A stretch of 7,801 nucleotides of DNA from FEN-1297 sp964498065 (lineage in GTDB: Bacteria; Bacteroidota; Ignavibacteria; Ignavibacteriales; Ignavibacteriaceae), in contig CAZCFZ010000139.1 of assembly GCA_964498065.1 (NCBI GenBank), forward strand, positions 1-7,801, given 5' to 3'. The translations under genes and the position numbers were made by a program. Shown here in pieces: positions 1-7,400 of the stretch. Each line of letters begins with the position of its first letter. Within the stretch, counting starts at the first letter, position 1. The notes under the pieces were generated by a model. That model saw nothing but the letters and a program-made list of their open reading frames with translations. It did no database searches and had not been told where the DNA came from.

Positions 1-60
1 ATTGCTCTTCTAAATCCAGCTTAATATTTTATTTTTGCATCTTAATACATTAGTTTATGC

Positions 61-90
61 TTTATGGACTTGATAAAAGAAGTCCGTAAA
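61..90. promoter_or_regulatory. Inverted repeat upstream of the barrel gene, operator-like
   Basis: Seen directly: the left arm TTTATGGACTT (61-71) and right arm AAGTCCGTAAA (80-90) are inverted copies with one mismatch, separated by the 8-nt GATAAAAG. In RNA the mismatch is a G-U wobble, so an 11-bp stem can form. No T-run follows the right arm, only TTTAG, so it is a poor intrinsic terminator. It overlaps the -35 hexamer of the proposed promoter at 70-98. I infer a regulator-binding operator, or less likely a leftover 3'-end hairpin of an upstream gene outside the window. Confidence 0.5.
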
Positions 91-98
91 TTTAGATT
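70..98 (+). promoter_or_regulatory. Putative sigma70-type promoter for the barrel/Nudix unit
   Basis: TTGATA (70-75) matches the -35 consensus at five of six bases and TAGATT (93-98) matches the -10 consensus at four of six, with a 17-nt spacer. Transcription would begin near 105, leaving a leader of about 20 nt before the TTG start at 125. A Bacteroidota-type signal is a weaker alternative: TTTG at 34-37 and TATGCTTT at 56-63, 18 nt apart. This is a consensus match only, and chance matches are common in such AT-rich DNA. Confidence 0.33.
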
Positions 99-124
99 AT
101 CATTTCAAAAAGTATATTCTTCTG

Positions 125-3100
125 TTGAAATTAAAATTTAATTTAATAAACATAATATTTGCGGTTCTGTTATTGCAGTTTTATGCAACAGCACAGCAAA
201 AATACTATTATACTTTAGTAACCGATACTATTCATATAAACTTTGATAATCATTATAAGTTATCTCATGTAGATATTATCCCTTTCACCGAAACTATCAA
301 ATTAAAGAACAAGCTTCTTCATAAAGGAGATTATAAATTTTCATACTCAACAGCTTCTTTCAGCCTATCCGATTCCCTTAAATATACGATCTTTGATACT
401 CTATTTGTAACATATGAAACTATTAAATTGGGAATGAAAAATTCATATATGAAAAGAAGCCTTGCATATGTTTATAATCAAAAATACGGGGATACTTTGC
501 GAGTAATGAAAAGTGAAGAAAATGCCTTTACACCTGAATCAATATTCGGCTCCCAAATAGAAAAGAGCGGAACAATAGTGCGTGGATTTACAGTCGGTAC
601 CACAAAAGATTTTTCATTGAACAGCGGCTTAAGACTTCAATTGTCCGGCCATCTTTCAAAAAATATTGAAGTTGTAGCAGCTCTGACAGATGAAAATACT
701 CCAATTCAGCCTGAAGGCAATACGGCTAACTTACAGGAATTGGATAAGGTCTTTATCCAGATAAAACATCCGAATGCTGTCGGAACTTTCGGTGATTATG
801 AATTGCAGGAACACTACGGTGAATTCGGTACTATAAGTAGAAAGCTTCAAGGTTTGTTAGGCGAATTTAATTATAAAGGTCAAAAGGCATATATTTCCAT
901 AGCCAGTTCTACAGGGAAGTATACGACCAATCAATTTAACGGTACCGACGGTATGCAGGGGCCTTATCAATTAACCGGTGAAAATAATGAAAAAGATATT
1001 ATAATTATTGCCGGAACCGAAAAAGTTTATGTTGACGGAATTCAAATGAAAAGAGGTGAAAGGAACGACTATACAATTGAATATTCCAATGCTCAATTAA
1101 CTTTTACACCCAACAGACTTATTACATCGGCCAGCAGAATAACAGTAGACTTTGAGTATACAGATAGAAAGTATTCTCGAACATTTTTTGGAGCAGGCGT
1201 TCAATCAAATATATTTAAAGACAAATTAAATCTGCAGTTTCAATATTTACGAGAAGGTGATGATAAAAACTCACCTATTGATATTTCTCTTTCAGATTCA
1301 GACAAAGCAGTTCTTGCTGCAGCCGGTGACGATCCCAATAAAGCAGTGAAATCCGGAGTAGCTCTAGCAACACCGGACTCACAGGGAGTAACGATAGGTA
1401 TTTATCAAAAAATCGATACGGTTATCAATGGTCAGTCCTATTCATTTTATCGCTATAATCCCGGCAGTCCCAATTCTTTGTATAATGTAACTTTTAGTTA
1501 TGTCGGTTTGCAGCAAGGAGACTATAGCATGATAAGTATAGGCAATTATAAATTTGTAGGTATTAAACAGGGAGACTATTCTCCAATTATATTTTTACCT
1601 TTACCCGAAATGAAACAGCTTGGCAATTTTGTTTTAAATTATAAGCCTGTTAAGGGAATTAGTCTTGATATGGAATTATCCGGCAGCAATTGGGATCAAA
1701 ATTTATTTTCAACAATTGATGATAACAAAAATAACGGTTATGCAAGAAATCTTAAGTTAAAAATTGATCCGAGAAAAGTTGAAATAGGAAAAATTAATTT
1801 AGGCAATGTCGGATTTTCATATCAGGACAGATACATTGAAGACAGGTTTACGCCGATAGATAGAATTAACCCGATTGAATTTAACAGGGATTTTAATATT
1901 ACTCAAACTCAAATACCGCAAAACGAAGAACTGAGAGAATTTAATTTAAATTATATCCCGGTTAAAGAAATGAATTTAATGTCGTCATACGGATATTTAA
2001 AACGTGGAAGTAATTTCATTTCCAAAAGATTTAACAACACATTAGCATTTACCAATAATAAAACGTATAATTTAAATTATAATCTCGATTATGTTTCTTC
2101 GAAAAATATCGGATTAAACAGCAGCTGGCTAAGGCAAAACGGCGCCGGGTATTTTACAATTTGGAAGCTGCAGCCCGGCGTGGATTTTCTTGCTGAAAAT
2201 AAAAAGGATCTGGAAACTACCGCCGATACCTTACTGTCAACCAGTCTTAAATATTATGAAATAGATCCATTTTTAAAACTAGTTGACTTAGATGGATTTA
2301 AATTATTAACAAAATATTCTTTAAGAGATGATTACGCTCCGCTAAACGGGATGATGTTAAAAGAGTCACGTTCAACCGCTCAGTTTTTCGAGCTTGAATA
2401 TACGGGCATCAGACAATTCAACACAACTTTAAATGTTACCGTAAATAATAAATCTTATGAAGATATTTTTAAGAAGAAAGGAATGCTGAATGCACAAACT
2501 ATTTTAGTTAGGTCCCAAAGCCGATTTAATTTTGGTAGACCTGTATCGGGAAATTATTATTATGAAGTATCTACTCAAAGAACGGCAAAATTGCAAAGAG
2601 TTTTTGTTAAAGTTGCCCAGGGGGCCGGTAATTATATTTATTTAGGCGATTTGAACCATAACGGTGTAGCGGACGAAAGTGAATTTCAACCGACGCTTTA
2701 CGACGGTAATTATATTTTAGTTACCGTACCTACGGACCAGCTTTACCCGGTTATCGACTTAAAAACAAGTACCCGATGGAAAATAAATTACAAAGATATT
2801 TTTGATAAAAATTCCTTATTAGGAAAATTACTAAATCCGTTTTCATCGGAAACAGACTGGAGAGTTGAGGAGAATAGCCAGGAACAGGATTACAAAAAAA
2901 TATATCTTCTTCACTTTTCGGATTTTCAGAATCCGAATAAAACAATTCACGGTACAAATTTTATTCAGCAGGATTTATATTTGTTTGAAAATGATCCTGA
3001 ATTTTCAGCAAGGCTTAGATATTCCCAAAGCAAAGGAATGGATCAATATAGCGGAGGCATTGAACAATCATATACAAGAGAAAGAAGCATCAGAATTAAT

Positions 3101-3595
3101 TTTAAAATGATTGAAGAAATGAGCAACCAGACGGATATTGTAAATAAAAGTGATAATTTAAGCGCCCCGGCTTCATCTACCGATAGAAGAGAAATTACAT
3201 CAAATAGTGTTACTTCGGATTTTTCGTACCGGCCTCAAAGAAATATTGAAGTTGGATTTAAATTTAATGTCGGACAAAGAGAAGATGATTTCCCGGTGCA
3301 TCCTACAATTATTGATATTAATACCCAGTTACTTAGATTTACACTTTCATTTGCAGGTTCAGGAAGGCTAAGAATCGAATTTGAAAGAGATGAATTAAAT
3401 TCCAATACAACACAAAATTTTATTCCTTTTCAAATGACCGAAGGAAATGTAGTAGGAAAAAATTTCTTCTGGCGTTTTAATTTTGATTACAGACTTTCGG
3501 CAAACCTTCAATCAACTATCAGTTATGATGGTAGAGCTCAGGGGAATGAAAGAGTTGTTCATACGGCAAGAGCAGAAGTGAGAGCATTCTTTTAA
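125..3595 (+). CDS. Large exported outer-membrane beta-barrel protein, SprA-like motifs
   Basis: A 1156-residue protein of unknown exact function, predicted to sit in the outer membrane. The TTG start is chosen because an in-frame stop lies at 74-76, no ATG or GTG lies between, and the start yields a clear signal peptide: Lys-rich residues 1-4, hydrophobic 7-19, likely cleavage after ATA at residue 23. No Shine-Dalgarno site is visible. Residues 25-130 form a small beta-rich N-terminal part. Residues 148-265 (GFTVGT, LRLQLSGHLS, LDKVFIQI, GTFGDYEL) look like the most conserved block. Residues 297-350 hold a YVDGIQMKRG...DYTIEY linker-like module. GDY motifs repeat at 465-467 and 483-485. The rest is alternating amphipathic strands, with an EF-hand-like loop at 842-853, ending in FF as many outer-membrane barrels do. 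SprA, the type IX secretion translocon, shares this style as I remember it, but is about twice as long. I therefore call it only SprA-like, and a different large surface barrel is equally possible. The Nudix gene follows 29 nt later. Confidence 0.85.
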   Translation: MKLKFNLINIIFAVLLLQFYATAQQKYYYTLVTDTIHINFDNHYKLSHVDIIPFTETIKLKNKLLHKGDYKFSYSTASFSLSDSLKYTIFDTLFVTYETIKLGMKNSYMKRSLAYVYNQKYGDTLRVMKSEENAFTPESIFGSQIEKSGTIVRGFTVGTTKDFSLNSGLRLQLSGHLSKNIEVVAALTDENTPIQPEGNTANLQELDKVFIQIKHPNAVGTFGDYELQEHYGEFGTISRKLQGLLGEFNYKGQKAYISIASSTGKYTTNQFNGTDGMQGPYQLTGENNEKDIIIIAGTEKVYVDGIQMKRGERNDYTIEYSNAQLTFTPNRLITSASRITVDFEYTDRKYSRTFFGAGVQSNIFKDKLNLQFQYLREGDDKNSPIDISLSDSDKAVLAAAGDDPNKAVKSGVALATPDSQGVTIGIYQKIDTVINGQSYSFYRYNPGSPNSLYNVTFSYVGLQQGDYSMISIGNYKFVGIKQGDYSPIIFLPLPEMKQLGNFVLNYKPVKGISLDMELSGSNWDQNLFSTIDDNKNNGYARNLKLKIDPRKVEIGKINLGNVGFSYQDRYIEDRFTPIDRINPIEFNRDFNITQTQIPQNEELREFNLNYIPVKEMNLMSSYGYLKRGSNFISKRFNNTLAFTNNKTYNLNYNLDYVSSKNIGLNSSWLRQNGAGYFTIWKLQPGVDFLAENKKDLETTADTLLSTSLKYYEIDPFLKLVDLDGFKLLTKYSLRDDYAPLNGMMLKESRSTAQFFELEYTGIRQFNTTLNVTVNNKSYEDIFKKKGMLNAQTILVRSQSRFNFGRPVSGNYYYEVSTQRTAKLQRVFVKVAQGAGNYIYLGDLNHNGVADESEFQPTLYDGNYILVTVPTDQLYPVIDLKTSTRWKINYKDIFDKNSLLGKLLNPFSSETDWRVEENSQEQDYKKIYLLHFSDFQNPNKTIHGTNFIQQDLYLFENDPEFSARLRYSQSKGMDQYSGGIEQSYTRERSIRINFKMIEEMSNQTDIVNKSDNLSAPASSTDRREITSNSVTSDFSYRPQRNIEVGFKFNVGQREDDFPVHPTIIDINTQLLRFTLSFAGSGRLRIEFERDELNSNTTQNFIPFQMTEGNVVGKNFFWRFNFDYRLSANLQSTISYDGRAQGNERVVHTARAEVRAFF

Positions 3596-3624
3596 ATATT
3601 TTATTAATAAAAAATTATTTAAAG

Positions 3625-4086
3625 ATGGAAATAATCACAAAATATGTTGAAGTACATATCATTCGGCAGAAAAAAGGAAGACTGGAATTTTTATTGCTTA
3701 AAAGATCAGAGAAAGAAATTTACGGCGGTTTATGGCAAATGGTGACTGGTAAAGTAAAAAAAGGTGAAAAAACATTTGAAAGCGCTTTAAGGGAAATTAA
3801 AGAAGAAACAGGTCTGACACCTAAAAAATTCTGGACTGCACCAAATATTAATTCATTCTATGATCATAAAGAAGATTGTGTTATTTTATTACCTGTTTTT
3901 GCTGCATTGGTAAATGAAAATTCTCAGGTTAAACTAAGTGAAGAACATACAGAATTTAAATGGACCGGTTCTAAAAATGCAAAGATATTACTTGCCTGGC
4001 CCGGGCAGCGCAAATCTGTTGATATTATTGAAAACTACATTTTAAAAGAACCGGACTTCCTTAAATTTGTCGAAATAAAATTATAA
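3625..4086 (+). CDS. Nudix hydrolase, NudB/dihydroneopterin triphosphate pyrophosphatase-like
   Basis: A 153-residue soluble protein with a complete Nudix box at residues 42-64. All signature residues are present: Gly42, Glu48, Arg56-Glu57, Glu60-Glu61 and Gly63-Leu64, which bind the divalent metal and the diphosphate. The preceding LWQMVTG (36-42) and the later EEHTEFKW (106-113) resemble E. coli NudB, which has WQSVTG and EHLAYKW at equivalent places. NudB removes pyrophosphate from dihydroneopterin triphosphate in folate synthesis and also acts on dATP. The Nudix fold is certain, but the substrate is an inference from these motifs. There is no signal peptide, so it should be cytosolic. The ATG is preceded by AAAG only, with no real Shine-Dalgarno site. 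The gene starts 29 nt after the barrel gene with no terminator hairpin between, which suggests co-transcription. Length is normal for the family. Other dNTP- or alarmone-cleaving Nudix enzymes cannot be excluded. Confidence 0.93.
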   Translation: MEIITKYVEVHIIRQKKGRLEFLLLKRSEKEIYGGLWQMVTGKVKKGEKTFESALREIKEETGLTPKKFWTAPNINSFYDHKEDCVILLPVFAALVNENSQVKLSEEHTEFKWTGSKNAKILLAWPGQRKSVDIIENYILKEPDFLKFVEIKL

Positions 4087-4135
4087 ATAATTTTGAATAT
4101 TAAATTTGATATGGATTTATTCTGATTGTATCTCC

Positions 4136-4181
4136 ATATTGTTATAAGTCACAATATCATGGAATTTATTTTATAATTTTT
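4136..4181 (+). terminator. Weak terminator-like hairpin after the Nudix gene
   Basis: ATATTGT (4136-4142) and ACAATAT (4151-4157) form a perfect 7-bp stem with an 8-nt loop. It begins 49 nt after the Nudix stop codon. A T-rich but interrupted stretch follows up to about 4181. The stem has only one G-C pair, so termination would be inefficient. It is much weaker than the hairpin at 7675-7700 and could be a chance inverted repeat. Confidence 0.22.
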
Positions 4182-4325
4182 ATAAATAATTAAGCTATAT
4201 AAATGGAAAATTTAGTGCTGCAACTTTTATTTCTTTACGCTGAACAAAATTGCTGATAATCAAATCTATAAACAATGGGTCTAAAAATTTTCTTTTCTTT
4301 TATTCTCATAATATTAAAAGCAGAT

Positions 4326-4354
4326 TTGTCTGATAAGTTAATTCAGAATATAAA
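4326..4354 (+). promoter_or_regulatory. Putative sigma70-type promoter for the BNR protein gene
   Basis: TTGTCT (4326-4331) matches the -35 consensus at four of six bases and TATAAA (4349-4354) matches the -10 at five of six, with an optimal 17-nt spacer. Transcription would begin near 4361, giving a leader of about 68 nt before the ATG at 4429. TTTG at 4325-4328 would also fit a Bacteroidota -33 element, but the downstream TANNTTTG element is absent. The geometry matches that of the promoter proposed at 70-98. Evidence is by consensus only. Confidence 0.42.
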
Positions 4355-4414
4355 AACAGATTATATTTAAAAATTTAACTCAATCAATTTTTTAAAAAAT
4401 TTATAAACGGACTT

Positions 4415-4420
4415 AAGGAG
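4415..4420 (+). promoter_or_regulatory. Strong Shine-Dalgarno site of the BNR protein gene
   Basis: AAGGAG, preceded by a T that extends the anti-Shine-Dalgarno match to seven bases, lies 8 nt before the ATG at 4429. This fixes the start codon. It is notable because the two upstream genes have no comparable site, so the third gene may be translated more strongly or by a different initiation mode. Confidence 0.85.
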
Positions 4421-4428
4421 CATAATAA

Positions 4429-7400
4429 ATGAATTATAATAAAAAGGGATTAATAGTTTTTCTCTCGTTTTTATTACTTCTGGTTTTTAATAATAAAGCC
4501 TTCTCGAAAACTGATAAGCTTGAAAAAAATAAATTCCATAAAGACAGTACTGACATTTTTTCCGCATTAAAATTTAGAAATATTGGACCGGCAATTGCAG
4601 GCGGTAGAGTTTCTGCTGTCGTGGGCATTCCCGGCAAACCGGATATTTATTATATCGGCGGAGCAAGCGGAGGTGTTTTTAAAACAACCAACGGAGGTTA
4701 TTCATGGAAGGCTATTTTTACAAAATATCCGCCTTCTATCGGAGCTATTGCACTGGCACCTTCAAATCCTAATTTGGTTTGGGTAGGAACCGGTGAGGCA
4801 AATATTAGAAATGATATTACTGATGGTAAAGGAGTTTATTATTCACCGGACGGAGGTAATTCATGGAAATTTATGGGATTGAAAAATGTCGGGCAAATTT
4901 CTAAAATTATTATTAATCCGGATAATCCGAAGATTGTTTTCGTAGCAGCTATTGGACATGCCTGGGCGCCGAATAAAGAAAGAGGTTTATATAAGACAAT
5001 TGATGGAGGCAAAACCTGGAAAAAAGTTTTGTTCGTTAACGATACAACTGGTGTAAATGATGTAGTTTTTGAACCCGGAAATCCGGAAGTAATGTTAGCT
5101 GCAACCTGGCAGGTAATTCGATATCCCTGGGCTTTAGTAGACGGCGGAAAGGGAAGCGGTATTTGGGAATCGAAAGACGGCGGAGATACCTGGCAAAGAT
5201 TAAACAAAGGATTACCCAAAGGTTTAATGGGACGAATTTCATTTGGTACTTCATTAAGTAACCCGGAACATGTCTATGCCTTAATTGAATCAAAGCACGG
5301 AATGCTATGGGATTCACATGATTTTGGCGGTCATTGGAATTTAATAACTAATAATCATGAGTTAGATGTACGTCCGTTTTACTTTACAAAAATGGAAGTA
5401 GCGCCTGATAATGACAATAAAATTTATTTCCTATCATTTTTACTTACACTTTCCAAAGATGGCGGTAAAACCGTAAAATCCATTAACGACGGAGTTCATG
5501 TGGACCATCATGCAATATGGATTGATCCTAAAAACCCGAGTAGAATTATTGAAGGTAATGACGGTGGTGTATATCAATCTCTTACCGGAGGAAAAACATG
5601 GCATTATTTTGACAACATTCCGATTGAACAATTTTATCAGGTTGCAACCGATACTTTAATTGCATATCACATTGGAGGAGGTCTTCAGGATAATAACGCA
5701 TGGTACGGTCCATCTAGAAATTTATATGGAAATAATGTAGATGGCTCACATTGGTTTACTGTTGCCGGCGGCGATGGAGAATATGTAGTGCCGGCTCCAA
5801 GCGATCCGAATATTATTTACTCCGAATCTCAGGACGGTTACTTAAATCGACTTGATTTAAAAACCGGATTAAAGCGTCATATTCGTCCTTACTTTTTTGA
5901 TGTAAGCGATAAAAGTCCTGCGGAATTGAAATATCGTTTTAACTGGACAACTCCGATTGCAGTTTCTTATAATGATGCAAATGAAGTTTATTTAGGAGCA
6001 AATGTTTTGTTTAAATCTACGGATGGAGGAACGAATTGGAAAGTTATTAGTCCGGATTTAACCAGGAATGATAAAAGCAAACAAATAAAAAGCGGCGGAC
6101 CGATAAATCTTGATATGAGCGGGGCAGAAACTTACGGAACCATAATTTCAATAGGGCTTTCAAAACAGAATTCTAATGTAATTTGGATTGGGACGGATGA
6201 CGGTCAAGTGCAGGTAACACAAGATGGTGGTGTGCATTGGATGAATGTAACTAAAAATATTCCGAATTTGCCGCCATGGGGAAGGGTATATCAATTAGAT
6301 GTTTCTCCATTTTCTCCCTCAATTTGTTACATTGCTGTTGATCTTCATATGCTGGATAATGATAGACCTTATGTTTATAGAACCGATAACTTTGGAAAAA
6401 CATGGACTGAGATAACCGGAGGCCTTCCTGATGATGAGGAAGTACATGTTGTTAGGGAAGATCCTAACAAAAAAGGATTTTTGTTTTTAGGTAATGATAT
6501 GGGTTTATATTATTCCTCTAATAATGGGGAGAATTGGACAAGATTTAAAAGTAATTTTCCGTCGGTTCCTGTTTGGGATTTAAAATTTGTAGAACAAACA
6601 CATGACCTGGTGGTTGCTACTCATGGACGGGGAATTTTTGTCCTGGACAATATTACTCCGTTGGAAGAACTAACAAAAAAAGTTGAAGAGAAAAACTTTT
6701 CTTTATTCAATTTGCAGCCGGTTTATAGATTTAATATTTGGTATAAAAGTTCATCAAGTCAACTAGGAAAGTATTCGGTCTCAAATCCTCCAAACGGTGC
6801 AGTGATAGATTATTACTTAAAAAATAAAATAAAACTTAATAAAGAAGAAAAGAAAAAACATGAAGTTCCAGTTCTAATTAAAATTACAAATAGAAATGGT
6901 GATGAGATTGATACATTACATGGAACTGCAAAAGAAGGGATAAATAGAATTACCTGGAATTTACATTATAAAAGTGCAGAGTTTTTTAATGAAGATACTG
7001 TAAAAGAAAAACATATAGACTACCACAATGGTCCTGAAGTATTGCCCGGTAATTATAATATTTCCGTTACTGCGGATAATAAAACCGAAACAAAGAATGT
7101 GGATGTAAAAACCGATCCGAGACTAAAGTATAATATGCCTGACGCCCAGTCACAATTTAAAGCTGCAATGAAGGTTTATGCGGATATTTCGGTAATGAAC
7201 ACAATGCTAAACAGAATAGACGGTTTACATCAACAAATAGCAGATATTAAAAAATCCATTAAAATAATGAAAGGGAATAACACTTCGAATGAAGATCAAT
7301 TTAAATCGGTAATTAATAGAGCGGATAAAATAGATTCACTTTTAAAAACTATTAAAGATACAATCTACGCAACAGGTCCCCAGCATGGAGTCGGCGAAGA

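Larger units (their letters stand above)
4087..4428. other. 342-nt AT-rich intergenic region
   Basis: This gap separates the Nudix gene from the secreted BNR protein. In order it holds a weak hairpin (4136-4157), a 31-codon open frame (4275-4370) of doubtful status, a good sigma70-type promoter (4326-4354), a 16-bp A/T palindrome (4386-4401) and a Shine-Dalgarno site (4415-4420). I see no tRNA, no recognisable riboswitch core and no mobile-element ends. Several short direct repeats such as CTGATAA and CAGATT occur, but they are expected at this base composition. Confidence 0.6.

Noticed and set aside
1..53. Tail of an upstream gene
   Set aside because: All three forward frames close by 53 with no recognisable protein sequence, so an upstream coding end cannot be supported.
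2865..3110. 81-codon open frame inside the barrel gene
   Set aside because: Shadow of gene 1 in another frame, with no ribosome site and no domain-like sequence.
3599..3612. 14-bp palindrome TTTTATTAATAAAA between genes 1 and 2
   Set aside because: It contains only A and T, has no loop, and is too weak for a terminator. Such palindromes are common at this composition.
4101..4108. TAAATTTG, a perfect match to the Bacteroidota -7 element
   Set aside because: No TTTG lies at the needed 19-21 nt upstream, and the site is far from gene 3. The match is short and expected in AT-rich DNA.
4170..4186. TTTATAA-TTT-TTATAAA inverted repeat
   Set aside because: Pure A/T stem with a 3-nt loop, unstable and likely chance.
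4203..4256. 17-codon frame starting MENLVLQLLFLYAEQNC
   Set aside because: Too short, no ribosome site, no promoter placed for it, and no reason beyond an ATG to believe it.
4839..5219. Antisense 126-codon open frame inside the BNR gene
   Set aside because: It lies wholly within gene 3, lacks recognisable protein features, and the repeated Asp-box codons readily leave an opposite frame open by chance.
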